A stretch of DNA of 64,000 nt from DASQHY01 sp035602605 (GTDB lineage: Bacteria > Acidobacteriota > Terriglobia > Acidiferrales > UBA7541): assembly GCA_035602605.1 (NCBI GenBank), contig DATNLZ010000121.1, positions 1 to 64,000 on the forward strand. Reading direction: 5' to 3'. The notes under the pieces are model-generated. The model was not told where the DNA came from. It did not search any database and saw only the letters and a list, made by a program, of their open reading frames with translations. Position 1 is the stretch's first letter; each line of letters starts with the position of its first letter. Shown piece after piece: positions 52,618-61,923 of the stretch. Made by a program: the position numbers and the translations under genes.

Positions 52618-52995
52618 ATGTTGGAAAAGAGCACAGCATTCAGCGGTTTTTCGGCAAATGACATTCAAAGGGCCCAGGAGTTCTATGGCCGAACCCTGGG
52701 GCTGGAGGTTTCCGAATCGCATGGCCTGTTGAATCTGCACCTTGCGGGCGGCACCACGGTCCTGATTTATCCCAAGCCCAACCATGTTCCAGCAACATTC
52801 ACCGTCCTCAATTTCCCGGTGGACAGCGTGGACAAAGCGGTGGACGAGCTTACCAAGCGCGGCGTCCGCTTTCAGATCTATAACGAGCCTGATCTCAAAA
52901 CTGATGAAAGAGGGATTTTCCGCGGCGGAGGCCCGGTCATCGCCTGGTTCAAAGATCCCGCCGGCAATATCTTGTCCGTTCTCGAGCACAAGTGA
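52618..52995 (+). CDS. VOC-superfamily protein (glyoxalase/bleomycin-resistance type)
   Basis: This 125-aa protein has two beta-alpha-beta-beta-beta halves: FSANDIQRAQEFYGRTLGLE and the second half ending VIAWFKDPAGNILSVLEHK. The late Glu of the latter is a typical metal ligand. AAGGAG lies seven bases before the ATG. It follows the ECF42/DGPF pair and may belong to that regulon, as VOC and YCII proteins commonly do. The substrate is unknown. Confidence 0.9.
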   Translation: MLEKSTAFSGFSANDIQRAQEFYGRTLGLEVSESHGLLNLHLAGGTTVLIYPKPNHVPATFTVLNFPVDSVDKAVDELTKRGVRFQIYNEPDLKTDERGIFRGGGPVIAWFKDPAGNILSVLEHK

Positions 52996-53066
52996 TGGAA
53001 AGCAGTCAGCAAGGCCGAGTTTCTTGTAGTTGATTTGACAAAACCACAGAAAAAAAGGAGACAACC

Positions 53067-53531
53067 ATGACACAACCTACGTACGAACAAGGGCAGCTGC
53101 AACTACAGCTGTACGATTTGCGGCGCGAAGCTAAACTGCGCCAGGCACGCGACTGGTTCTTCAAGAACTACCATGTGGAAACGTTCGATGACGCCATGCG
53201 TATCGCGGCGCCTGGAACGGAAAATGGCGCGCTGGCGATGATGGTGTTCAGCTACTGGGATCAAGCCTGCGCGTTCCTCAACCACGGCCTTTTGCACGAA
53301 GACCTGTTCTTTGAGACCAGCGGCGAGTTTTTCGGTGTCTGGGAGTCCGTCAAGGGCATCGTGCCGCAGGGTCGCGAGCGGTTCGCGAATAAGCAGTTCC
53401 TCGCAAATCTGGAAGCAGCCGCACGCCGCTATGAATCGTGGATCGAAAGCCGTTCGCCCGGTCATATTGCCGCCATGCGGCAATTTATGAAGCAGATGAG
53501 CGATCAACGTGCAACAGCGGCGAAAGCCTAG
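53067..53531 (+). CDS. DUF4760-like hypothetical protein
   Basis: The 154-aa helical protein reads QLQLYDLRREAKLRQARDWF, then TENGALAMMVFSYWDQACAF, LLHEDLFFETSGEFFGVWES and a C-terminal helix (AAARRYESWIESRSPGHIAA). An AAGGAG site precedes the ATG. The pattern of Trp/Phe-rich helices resembles DUF4760-type cytosolic proteins. It is followed by a strong hairpin at 53559, so it may be the last gene of the sigma-factor cluster. The function is unknown. Confidence 0.75.
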   Translation: MTQPTYEQGQLQLQLYDLRREAKLRQARDWFFKNYHVETFDDAMRIAAPGTENGALAMMVFSYWDQACAFLNHGLLHEDLFFETSGEFFGVWESVKGIVPQGRERFANKQFLANLEAAARRYESWIESRSPGHIAAMRQFMKQMSDQRATAAKA

Positions 53532-53558
53532 GCTGAGGTCGGAAAGTAGGTAGAGGCA

Positions 53559-53589
53559 AAGCTCTGGCGCCCTTGGGGCGCCAGAGCTT
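53559..53589 (+). terminator. Strong hairpin after the sigma-factor cluster
   Basis: AAGCTCTGGCGCCC (53559-53572) pairs perfectly with GGGCGCCAGAGCTT (53576-53589) around a 3-base loop, 28 bases past the stop of the 53067 gene. The trailing T-run is missing, so it may protect the 3' end or terminate weakly rather than act as a standard intrinsic terminator. Its symmetry would let it work in both directions. Confidence 0.6.
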
Positions 53590-53659
53590 ACTGTCACCTC
53601 TGCGAGTGTTCCGAGGGCCCAACGTACAGGCAACTAAGCCGCCAACACTACTCGAGAGC

Positions 53660-53851
53660 TGCGGACCTTTATTTATGTCGTATCCCGCCATCTCGAACGT
53701 GCAGTACCGGCTCACCGAAGAGAACGGGATTACGCGGCTGAAGTTCACGCACAGAGCGATGGGGCAGATCTCTCACGATGCTCAGATCGAACGAGGCTGG
53801 GACGGTCTGATGGCCAGGATTCGATCTGCCGCTCAGGAGTACAGCGGCTGA
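53660..53851 (+). pseudogene. C-terminal remnant of an SRPBCC/AHSA1 protein
   Basis: The frame reads CGPLFMSYPAISNVQYRL, EENGITRLKFTHRAMGQI and RGWDGLMARIRSAAQEYSG. This is the last third of an AHSA1-type START-fold protein (SGPLFMSYPA ... LxHRAMG ... GWxxxLxRIR). The N-terminal two thirds are absent, and the sequence upstream is the hairpin at 53559. An ATG at 53675 lies inside the conserved segment, so it is not a natural start. I read it as a truncated gene. Confidence 0.7.
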
Positions 53852-53961
53852 CGATGACCATAAAAAAGGAGACGATTGATGATCGGACACACTGTAGTTT
53901 CACGGCAGGGGTGCTCAGATGCACTTGGTTGTGAGGGGTTGATTGAGGGAGATCTTTCCGC

Positions 53962-54414
53962 ATGAAAAATCTCTTTGAAGCGGCGAGGGTGGAAGAAGTG
54001 AAGGAGCGGATGGCGCAGCTGAGGCCGGATAGCGCGCGGCTGTGGGGCAAGATGAACCCAGCGCAGGCGCTGGCGCATTGCTCCGGGGCGCTAGAGTTGG
54101 CGGTAGGGGACAGGATTCCGCCGCGGATGTTGCTGGGGCGGATCATTGGGCGGATGGTGAAGCCGATGGCGCTTGGGAACGACGAACCGATGCGCCGGAA
54201 TTCGCCGACGGTGAAGCATCTTGTGGTGCGCGATGAACGGGACCTGGGAACGGAGCGGGAGCGGTTGCGCGGATTGATCGACCGGTTTGCCGCGGCCGGG
54301 CCGGAGGGGTGCACGACGCATCCGCATAGCTTCTTCGGGCGGCTAACGCCGGAGGAGTGGGCGACGTTGATGTACAAGCATCTGGATCATCATCTGAGGC
54401 AGTTTGGGGTTTAG
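53962..54414 (+). CDS. DUF1569 (DinB-like) protein
   Basis: This 150-aa protein of the four-helix-bundle DinB superfamily has RPDSARLWGKMNPAQALAHC with the first His, FFGRLTPEEWATLMYKHLDH with a second His group (HLDHH), and a basic central stretch. Such proteins often bind a divalent metal with three His. The ribosome site (GAGGGAG) is rather far from the ATG. It is a single gene after the SRPBCC remnant. No reaction is known. Confidence 0.88.
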   Translation: MKNLFEAARVEEVKERMAQLRPDSARLWGKMNPAQALAHCSGALELAVGDRIPPRMLLGRIIGRMVKPMALGNDEPMRRNSPTVKHLVVRDERDLGTERERLRGLIDRFAAAGPEGCTTHPHSFFGRLTPEEWATLMYKHLDHHLRQFGV

Positions 54415-54655
54415 CGCCGGCGAGGGTTTAGTTCGCGGCCGGATGGTTCCCCTTCCCGGGAAGATTGCTTAATTCTAGGTAGATTCGGAGAACGGAACGG
54501 ATTTGAGGCTCCGATAGATGTTGCGCTCAACCCATACCTGCCCTCCACAGTCTTTCACTGCATCTTAACCCGTATGGTCAAAACTCATCGGCGTGTCCCA
54601 AACGTGCTTATAGATTCTGATTTACGGTTCCTCATTTTCCCCGTCGTACCTCACC

Positions 54656-54684
54656 TTGACATTCTACTGGAAGCGCCCTAATCT
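54656..54684 (+). promoter_or_regulatory. Promoter of the padR gene (near-leaderless)
   Basis: TTGACA (54656-54661), a 17-base spacer and TAATCT (54679-54684) end only 8 bases before the padR ATG, so the transcript would start almost at the start codon. The perfect -35 and spacing are convincing; the -10 is weaker. Confidence 0.5.
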
Positions 54685-54692
54685 CACCTAGT

Positions 54693-55040
54693 ATGTCTAC
54701 TAAAGAACAGAAAGAACGCATCGAGCTGCTGCAAGGCACGCTGGACCTGCTGATCCTGCGCACGCTGCGGCCGGGGCCGACGCACGGCCATGCTATCGCC
54801 AAGGCCATTGAGTTCAACTCCGACGATGTGTTGCAGGTCGAGCAAGGGTCGCTCTATCCGGCATTGCACCGGCTCATCAAGCGGGGATGGATTTCGGCGG
54901 AAGAAGGGACTTCAGAGAACAATCGCCGCGCCAAGTTCTACCGGCTGACGGCCAAGGGCCGGCGGCAACTGGCGGTCGAGACCAGCAAATGGGACAAGCT
55001 GGCGGGAGCGATCGCACAGATTCTACGGCCAGCGGAATAG
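54693..55040 (+). CDS. PadR-family transcriptional regulator
   Basis: The 115-aa winged-helix protein opens LLQGTLDLLILRTLRPGPTH, then GHAIAKAIEF, VEQGSLYPALHRLIKRGWIS and FYRLTAKGRRQLAVETSKW. This is the short PadR type that lies upstream of ADOP permease genes in Acidobacteria. There is no ribosome site, which fits the near-leaderless promoter. The permease start is 11 bases after the stop, so the regulator probably controls its own operon. Confidence 0.94.
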   Translation: MSTKEQKERIELLQGTLDLLILRTLRPGPTHGHAIAKAIEFNSDDVLQVEQGSLYPALHRLIKRGWISAEEGTSENNRRAKFYRLTAKGRRQLAVETSKWDKLAGAIAQILRPAE

Positions 55041-55051
55041 GAGGGCGAATC

Positions 55052-58000
55052 ATGAGGCGCCGCAAACGCATGATGGAGGGTCTCGACCAGGACATTCGCG
55101 AGCACATTGCGATGGAGACGCAGGACAACATCGAGCGCGGCATGTCGCCGGAAGAAGCGCGTTATGCCGCGATGCGGAAGTTCGGCAATGTAACGCGCGT
55201 TAAGGAAGAGACACGCGAGGTGTGGAGTTTAGTTTGGCTTGAGCAGTTGCTACAGGATATTCACTTCGGGTTCCGCATGCTCCGCAAATCTCCCGGCTTT
55301 GCGTCGGTCGCCATTCTCACGCTGGCACTGGGAATTGGCGCAAACACAGCTATTTTCAGCTTGATCGACGCGGTAATGCTGCGGTCGCTGCCGGTCGAGA
55401 ATCCCTCGCAGTTGGTCCTGCTTAAGTGGGGCGCGCGCAATGCGCCAAACATTCACGGCTACATGAGTTCGGGAGATTGCCCCACGGACCTGCGGCCCGG
55501 CGCTGCGAATCCCTCAGGCTGCTCGTTCTCCGAACCGATGTTCCGCGAAATTGCGCAAGCAAATGTCTTTTCGGCGACGGCGGCCTTTGCCAACTCTGGT
55601 AGGTTGAACTTAACAGGGAACGGCCCGGCGACCGTTATCAACGGCCAGCTCGTTTCCGGGGACTTCTTCCGCACGATGGGTCTCAAAGCCGCCGCAGGCC
55701 GGCTGTTGGACGCAGCGGACGACACGCCGTCCGCCGCACCTGTCGCCGTTCTGAACTATGGCTACTGGCAGAGCTCCTTCGGCGGCTCTCGCGACGTAGT
55801 GGGCTATACGATTGAACTGAACCGTGTCCCGTTCACGATTATCGGGATAGCCGAACAGCGATTCACCGGAATTACTCCTGGCAGCGACTACGATGTTTGG
55901 CTGCCGCTCTCCGACGCGCAACGTATTACCGATCCCATGCGCTGGCAAAACCGTTCTGGCGACGTGAGTAACTGGTGGCTCACGATTATCGGTCGGCTCA
56001 AACCCGGAACACAGGTTGCTCAGGCGCAAGCGGCGGTGAGTGGCCTGTTCGGAAATGAAATGCTTCACGGTTTCGTTCCGCTCTTCCATGCAGGCGAGCC
56101 GGTGGGGCCGCCTACGCCCCGACAGGGGGCACCGGCGGCTGGCGGCGCCCAACTTCGGCGCGAAATGCTTAGCGGGGGAGCGCCCGTACCCGCGGGCGGT
56201 AAAGCTCCAACAGGCGTGCCAGTGCCCCCGCAATCAGGGGGCGATAGGCTCTTCATGCTCCCTGCGCCGCAAGGAGCGCCACCTACCGACCGCCGGAGCG
56301 CAACCGAAATGAGTCGCGGCCCTAGGACGTTATCGACGATCGCCGATCATCCGCAAGTGACGCTTGTGCCGGCGCAAACCGGCCTGACCGGCGCCCGCAC
56401 TCAGTATTCCAATCCGCTCTACGTCCTGATGCTCGCTGTGGGCATTATTCTGCTGATTGCTTGCGCCAACGTTGCCGGGCTGATACTGGCTCGCTCCGCC
56501 GCTCGGCAAAAGGAAATGGCAGTGCGGCTGGCCCTGGGTGCGGGCCGCGCGCGAGTGGTGCGACAGCTCTTAACTGAAAGTGTGATGCTTGCGGCGCTCG
56601 GCGGCACGCTCGGGGTTCTGTTTGCCTACTGGGGAGCACACGCGATCATTTCGTTTGTGTCTAGCAATCAGACGCGTCCCCTGGGATTCGCAGCAGGCGT
56701 CGACCTGCGCGTCCTCGGATTCACTGTCGCGGTTTCGCTGCTCACCGGAGTTCTTTTCGGCATCGCTCCAACGTTTCGTAGTGCGCGCGTGGATTTGACG
56801 CCGACGCTCAAGGAAGGCGAGCGAAGCTCCGCTAGTTCCGGTCACGCCGGCGGAAAATGGCTCAGCATCGGCAATGCGCTGGTGATGGCGCAAGTAGCGC
56901 TTGCGATCGTTGTGCTAGTGGGTGCGGGACTACTGGTGCGCACGCTCGCGAATTTGCGCAGCATCGACGTTGGATTCGATTCTCACAATATCTTGATTTT
57001 CGGAATCGACCCGACCCTGATCGGCTACAAAGGCCCGCAGGTGGACGCCTTCTACCGCGACTTGCAGGGGCGCCTCTCCGAAATACCGGGCGTGAAGTCG
57101 GCAAGCTATTCGATGGGCCCGCTTCTGAGCGGCGGCCTGATGGTCACCATGTTCCACTGGCCGGGCACTCCGCAGGATCAAAATTCCGAAGCGGACGCAC
57201 TGGGTGTCGGGCCGAACTTCTTCGAGACTCTGCACATTCCATTTCTCGCCGGTCGCCGATTCAACGCTTCTGATTTCAAGTTGTCCGCTTCGAACATCGG
57301 AGCAGCTCCGACTTTGGCGCCGACTCCTGTGATTGTGAATCAGGCATTCGTCGAGAAATACCTCGGCAAGGAAAATCCGCTCGGGAAGCGGTTCGGCCAA
57401 GCGGAGGCTGATGCCAACCGCCCGCGGAGTCCCGGTTACGAAATCATTGGCGTGGTGCGCGACGCGAAATACAACAGCCTGCGGCGTGAGATTCAGGCCA
57501 TGATGTACACGCCGCAAAACGCCGGGGGAGCGTCATTTGAATTGCGCACGGCGGCCGAGCCGCAGGCGATTATTCCCGCGATCCGTGAAGTTATAGCGCA
57601 AGTAAACACGAATTTGCCGCTCTTTGACGTGAAAACGGAATTGGAGCAAATTGACCGGTTGCTGTTCCAGGAGCGGCTGGTCGCGCGGCTGGCGGGCTTC
57701 TTCGGTTTGCTGGCGCTGGTGCTGGCGTGCGTGGGATTGTACGGACTGCTTTCGTATGAAGTTTCGCGGCGCACGCGTGAGATCGGAATTCGCTTGGCGC
57801 TTGGCGCGCAGCCGGAAAGCGTTCTGAAGCTAGTCCTAGGGCAGGGAATTGTCCTGGCCATTGCCGGAGCCGCCGTGGGCATCGGCGTGGCGCTAGGCGT
57901 GATGCGCTACCTGGCTTCGATGCTCTACAACGTCCACGCCAACGATCCGATAACTATGATTAGCGTCGCGGTTCTGCTGACAGTTGTGGCGCTCGCCGCA

Positions 58001-58063
58001 TGCTACATTCCGGCTCGCCGCGCAATGCGTGTCGATCCCGTGGTGGCCCTGAGATACGAATAG
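55052..58063 (+). CDS. ADOP-type FtsX-like permease
   Basis: ATG 55052 follows AGGAGGG and gives 1003 aa. The N-terminal cytosolic helix (LDQDIREHIAMETQDNIERG, MSPEEARYAAMRKFGN) is the ADOP signature. LGIGANTAIFSLIDAVMLRS starts the first FtsX module. The three-helix blocks are near residues 450-620 and 870-1000 (RQKEMAVRLALGAGRARVVR and TREIGIRLALGAQPESVLKL). Between them a periplasmic MacB-like domain contains an unusual Pro/Gly-rich insertion of about 80 aa (around residues 345-430). No ATPase gene is adjacent, as expected for these orphan permeases. Confidence 0.93.
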   Translation: MRRRKRMMEGLDQDIREHIAMETQDNIERGMSPEEARYAAMRKFGNVTRVKEETREVWSLVWLEQLLQDIHFGFRMLRKSPGFASVAILTLALGIGANTAIFSLIDAVMLRSLPVENPSQLVLLKWGARNAPNIHGYMSSGDCPTDLRPGAANPSGCSFSEPMFREIAQANVFSATAAFANSGRLNLTGNGPATVINGQLVSGDFFRTMGLKAAAGRLLDAADDTPSAAPVAVLNYGYWQSSFGGSRDVVGYTIELNRVPFTIIGIAEQRFTGITPGSDYDVWLPLSDAQRITDPMRWQNRSGDVSNWWLTIIGRLKPGTQVAQAQAAVSGLFGNEMLHGFVPLFHAGEPVGPPTPRQGAPAAGGAQLRREMLSGGAPVPAGGKAPTGVPVPPQSGGDRLFMLPAPQGAPPTDRRSATEMSRGPRTLSTIADHPQVTLVPAQTGLTGARTQYSNPLYVLMLAVGIILLIACANVAGLILARSAARQKEMAVRLALGAGRARVVRQLLTESVMLAALGGTLGVLFAYWGAHAIISFVSSNQTRPLGFAAGVDLRVLGFTVAVSLLTGVLFGIAPTFRSARVDLTPTLKEGERSSASSGHAGGKWLSIGNALVMAQVALAIVVLVGAGLLVRTLANLRSIDVGFDSHNILIFGIDPTLIGYKGPQVDAFYRDLQGRLSEIPGVKSASYSMGPLLSGGLMVTMFHWPGTPQDQNSEADALGVGPNFFETLHIPFLAGRRFNASDFKLSASNIGAAPTLAPTPVIVNQAFVEKYLGKENPLGKRFGQAEADANRPRSPGYEIIGVVRDAKYNSLRREIQAMMYTPQNAGGASFELRTAAEPQAIIPAIREVIAQVNTNLPLFDVKTELEQIDRLLFQERLVARLAGFFGLLALVLACVGLYGLLSYEVSRRTREIGIRLALGAQPESVLKLVLGQGIVLAIAGAAVGIGVALGVMRYLASMLYNVHANDPITMISVAVLLTVVALAACYIPARRAMRVDPVVALRYE

Positions 58064-58137
58064 TGCATCGGCGCGTGTGGCTGGAAACCCTCCTTGAGGG
58101 GCGAATTGACACAGAATCCGATTTACGAGGAAGAGTT

Positions 58138-59229
58138 TTATCGAGACCCAGCTCGCTTCTGCGGATATGCCACGCGATGTTCGGGTCTTGGGGGCGCTGG
58201 GCGAAAACACTCTAACCGCACCTCGGCCTTTGAGCCCGGCAGAGCTTTGACCAAGTCCGCCACGATTTCTCTGATTCGCTCGGGAGCCGCCACCGCTCGG
58301 AGGTTCACTACCAGTTCGTGTTCCCGGGCGGGCGACGCGTCTACCTGGCCTTCGACAATTGGTTCCTGTCCGCAGCCGGACACCGCCGCCTTCACATAGC
58401 CGCTTTCGGCCTGATCGATCACCTTCAGGTGCACGATTCGCACATCCTTCCGTTCGAGTTCGCGCTGTAAAGAGTCAAAAAACGGACCAGCAATCAGAGC
58501 CGGCATGATGGGGTCGTTCAGGCACAGGCGGGCGTGGTAGTTAAGCCAACCCAAGGCGGCCTCGGCTCGCGCGTAGCGTTGATAATCGATGTTCAGAGTG
58601 GCGCGTCCACACGCGAGCCGGCCCGAGAAGACCTCATGCAGCCAGGCACTCACACCCTGCCCCTCGATGGCGCTCAAGTAGCGGACTGGCGCTGATGTCG
58701 GCAAGCCGGGAAACTCTGTTTCACGGTCGCAGTGGGAGAAACAAATCAAGTCCGCTTCCTCGAGTTGGTTGCGAAACAGAAAGGCGATGTCCGGATTCGC
58801 ATCCGGCTCCAATGCTGCTCGAGCCTGCGCGGGGTCCACGACGACCGTCAGCGGAGCAAGTCGGAATCGGCCCGGGTGGTCGCGCTTGAGCACCTGAAGA
58901 ATGGTGGCGGACAGGTCGGTGCAACTGCCCACGGGCTCCACGAAAATAACCTCCGGATGATGTTTCGCAAGGCCATCGACGGCTTCCAGCAGATCTGAGA
59001 AACGGCAACAGAAACAGCCGCCGGTGACCTGATCGGCCATTAAGCCCCTGCCTCGGACCAAGGCCGTATCGACCAAGTCGTTTCCCTGATCGTTCAGAAT
59101 GGCGGCTACTCTGTGGCCCTCGGAAACTAGAATCTGCGCGGCCGCACAGAGCAGAGTCGTCTTTCCCGCTGCCAGGAAGCCACCGATTGGCACCAACCAA
59201 GGTCGCTCGCTGTTCAGCCCCGTGCTCAC
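58138..59229 (-). CDS. CobW/COG0523-family G3E GTPase
   Basis: The 363-aa protein has P-loop GGFLAAGKTTLL, the metal motif GGCFCC (CxCC), VIFVEPVGSCTDLSATIL and a Walker-type region VDPAQARAAL. The C-terminal half is atypical: the usual CobW C-domain is replaced by a segment with DYQRYARAEAALGWLNYHAR and KVIDQAESGYVKAAVSGC. Family members deliver zinc or cobalt to client enzymes. GTG 59229 overlaps the stop of the GH116 gene (GTGA), so the two are translationally coupled. The client is unknown. Confidence 0.88.
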   Translation of the reverse strand: MSTGLNSERPWLVPIGGFLAAGKTTLLCAAAQILVSEGHRVAAILNDQGNDLVDTALVRGRGLMADQVTGGCFCCRFSDLLEAVDGLAKHHPEVIFVEPVGSCTDLSATILQVLKRDHPGRFRLAPLTVVVDPAQARAALEPDANPDIAFLFRNQLEEADLICFSHCDRETEFPGLPTSAPVRYLSAIEGQGVSAWLHEVFSGRLACGRATLNIDYQRYARAEAALGWLNYHARLCLNDPIMPALIAGPFFDSLQRELERKDVRIVHLKVIDQAESGYVKAAVSGCGQEPIVEGQVDASPAREHELVVNLRAVAAPERIREIVADLVKALPGSKAEVRLECFRPAPPRPEHRVAYPQKRAGSR

Positions 59230-61910
59230 GCGAGCACCTCAAGCACGAGTTCTTGGCCGTCATCGACCGTGAGGGGCTGTTCGAGGCGGATGATGGCGCC
59301 CGTTCCTGCCTCTAAGGTGTGCCGGAGTGCCGCCTTACCGAGTGTGGCCCGAGCCTTCGTACCCTGTGCTTTCAACCCGAAGCTTCGGACAGGCAGCGAG
59401 CCGTGATCGACGCGGATGCGGAAGACCGTTTTGCCGGCGCTCTGCCGGCGCGAGAACACGCCCCAGCCAGTTGCCGTGGACCAGAAGCAGCGGAACACCG
59501 CACCAGCAATGGGCGGCGACAGATTGACTGCCTGCTTGGCGCCGTCGTAGCGGAAGCCGCCGAGCGCCAGCACGCCAGACCAAGCTGCCATAGCGCGAGC
59601 GTAGTGGTGTCCACACTCCGGCTCATCCCACGGATTGCGGCGTTCTCCGTCGAAACGTTTCCGCACATTCTCAAAACACTCCACGCCTTCCTGCACTAGG
59701 CCGGCGTAGATCATCTGCGAGGCCACGGTGTATTCATGCCCTGTCCATGCCTCGGCGTAGTAGGGAAAGGGAATCCGCGGACGCGCGGCTTTGCCGTAGT
59801 CGCAGATGACGAGAGCGGCCTCGTCGTTCACGACGTAGGTGCGCTGCACCGAATCGTGATGAAACAAGTCGCGCCGGAAATTGTAACGGTGGATGGATTC
59901 CAATGTCTTGCGAATCCGGGCGGGGTCGACCAGCGGCCCCAGGCCGGCAGCGTCGGCCAAGTATTGCCCAACTAATTGATCTACCAGACATCCCTCGCCG
60001 ACCTGATAATTTGGCGTTTCGGTGTCCTCGGAACCCATTTGGCTGCGAAGTACTGCCGCGATCTGTTCTTTCTTGACGCCCCGCACCTTCTGGACGTAAT
60101 ACTCACCGTTGAACAGATTGGCGTCCAACCACCGGCTTCCACGCTCGAAGAGTTGCCGGTATTCCCTGGCCGCCTTGTCTTCTCCCATAGCCGAGGCCAT
60201 TTCTTCGCAGGCGCGTAGCGCGGCCAGATAGTAGACACCGCACTGAGGATTGGGGCCATAGAATTCCACGTCGTAGGTGTTGTGCTGGACGCCTTCCAGT
60301 ACGCCATCGCGGTCGGCGTCCCAGCCACCCTCGATCCAACTGAATTCCAGGGCTTTCCTGACGCGCGGCCACATACGCTCCAGCCAAGCGCGGTCCCCTG
60401 AGAGCTTCCAGTCAAGGTAAGCGTGAACGATCTGTCCCATCTGCCCATCGGCGGCAGCGAAGCCGCTGCGCACTTTGCCCTCCGGCAGCGCAGTCCGGAA
60501 ATGTATCGCTCCCTGTTCATCCATGCTGTAGCCGAAAGCCGCTTCGCGCAGCGAGCGCGCAAAGGCCGGGAAAAGGTGCGGGGTCACGGTCTCATAATTC
60601 CAAACGTGTGTGCAGTTGCCGTGGCAACAGCCGCGCTTATCGTTGGCACCCTCGAAACCCCAGAACCTGCCGTCGGCGGTGCGGAAACATACGTTGGTCG
60701 CCAGAGTCGAGAGATTGGCAGAAGCCGCGTCTTTCACCGCGGCCGGGAGAGTGCTTTCCCGCAACCCAGCTGCGAACTGACGCGTTTTCCGCTCGAGGCG
60801 TTCCAGGTTCTCCGCGACAAACTGAGCGGTTGCCCAAGCGTCGGCGAAGCGTGTCGCGTACCAATTGCCAATGATCGAGTTTTCCTCTCCTTTCGGCGCT
60901 TCCCAACCGCACCTTGCCGGCGTCCGGTTCGGAAAATGCCAGGCGAGCAGAAATGTGTAGTCGCGCTCGACTCCAGGCGCGATTATCCGGCTGAGGCAGA
61001 GCGCGCCGACGGCATTCCGCGACGGGGCCTCCGGCCCAAGTCGACCATCAGAAGAGAAATCGTCCCAGAAGAGCAACGCAGCGTCCCACCACCTACCTTT
61101 CGGCCATCCGCGGAGATGCGAAAGATCACCGTCTCCTGCGTTTAGCAAACCCATGACGAAGCTGCCCCACATGGCGTCGTCGGCCCCAACAGCGGAGTTG
61201 CTCATGAATAATCCCGCCAGCCGTCCGCTCGTACGGAACTCGTTGCTGCGTTCTTCTTCGACGTGGCGATTGCTCTGCTCAGGCACAACCGGATTCTCGA
61301 TCGACCAGGCGATCGATACAGTTGAGGATCGTCGACCCTCATTCCTGACGCGATAACGCAGGATGGTCGCGGGAAGGCCGGAGTCGTCCTCGTCATGCGG
61401 GATCAAGGGTGAGAAAGCTTCGAGAGTCAACCGCACGGGAAGTTCCGGGTCCTCAAACTCGATCCGGGCGAGCGGGTACTCGCCGATGAAGCGAGCTCGC
61501 GCCAGGCGCGTGAGTCCTGGGACATTGCGCGCGCCCAATCCGTCTTGACCATGGAAAGGAGGCAGGTGACGAGCTTCCAGGACACGGGCCGCTCTCCGCC
61601 GGCCATCATCGACAAAGATGGACGGGAATGCGTAGGAGAGCGTGCGGCCTTTGTCCGGCTTGTTGAAGATCTCCCAGTCGCGCAGTTGCCCCCTACCACC
61701 CAGACTGATACTGCCGGCAGCGACTCCGCCCAGCGGGAAAGCCACCATCGAAAGTTTCCGACCGGTGAAAGCGCGCGGAAACTCCACGGGAGCAGGAGTG
61801 GCAGTCGGGGCAGTATCGTGCAAGGTAGCCGACGGCGCAGTCGAAGTAGCCTGGACGGCCGCCACGGTTGTGCCGATTAGCTTCAGGAAGGAGCGACGAT
61901 CGGAGGGCAT
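59226..61910 (-). CDS. GH116 glycoside hydrolase (beta-glucosidase/GBA2-like), Tat-exported
   Basis: The 894 aa start with a twin-arginine leader (SDRRSFLKLIGTTVAAVQAT). An N-terminal beta-sandwich domain follows (VAFPLGGVAAGSISLGGRGQ, LRDWEIFNKPDKGRTLSYAF), then an (alpha/alpha)6 catalytic domain (CCHGNCTHVWNYETVTPHLF, VQHNTYDVEFYGPNPQCGVY, GEGCLVDQLVGQYLADAAG). The Asp in DQLVGQ corresponds to the family acid/base segment as I recall it. GGAGG precedes the ATG. Bacterial homologues act on beta-glucosides and beta-xylosides. It lies between a DUF4380 gene and a G3E GTPase gene. Confidence 0.92.
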   Translation of the reverse strand: MPSDRRSFLKLIGTTVAAVQATSTAPSATLHDTAPTATPAPVEFPRAFTGRKLSMVAFPLGGVAAGSISLGGRGQLRDWEIFNKPDKGRTLSYAFPSIFVDDGRRRAARVLEARHLPPFHGQDGLGARNVPGLTRLARARFIGEYPLARIEFEDPELPVRLTLEAFSPLIPHDEDDSGLPATILRYRVRNEGRRSSTVSIAWSIENPVVPEQSNRHVEEERSNEFRTSGRLAGLFMSNSAVGADDAMWGSFVMGLLNAGDGDLSHLRGWPKGRWWDAALLFWDDFSSDGRLGPEAPSRNAVGALCLSRIIAPGVERDYTFLLAWHFPNRTPARCGWEAPKGEENSIIGNWYATRFADAWATAQFVAENLERLERKTRQFAAGLRESTLPAAVKDAASANLSTLATNVCFRTADGRFWGFEGANDKRGCCHGNCTHVWNYETVTPHLFPAFARSLREAAFGYSMDEQGAIHFRTALPEGKVRSGFAAADGQMGQIVHAYLDWKLSGDRAWLERMWPRVRKALEFSWIEGGWDADRDGVLEGVQHNTYDVEFYGPNPQCGVYYLAALRACEEMASAMGEDKAAREYRQLFERGSRWLDANLFNGEYYVQKVRGVKKEQIAAVLRSQMGSEDTETPNYQVGEGCLVDQLVGQYLADAAGLGPLVDPARIRKTLESIHRYNFRRDLFHHDSVQRTYVVNDEAALVICDYGKAARPRIPFPYYAEAWTGHEYTVASQMIYAGLVQEGVECFENVRKRFDGERRNPWDEPECGHHYARAMAAWSGVLALGGFRYDGAKQAVNLSPPIAGAVFRCFWSTATGWGVFSRRQSAGKTVFRIRVDHGSLPVRSFGLKAQGTKARATLGKAALRHTLEAGTGAIIRLEQPLTVDDGQELVLEVLA

Positions 61911-61923
61911 TCGAAATCCTCCG

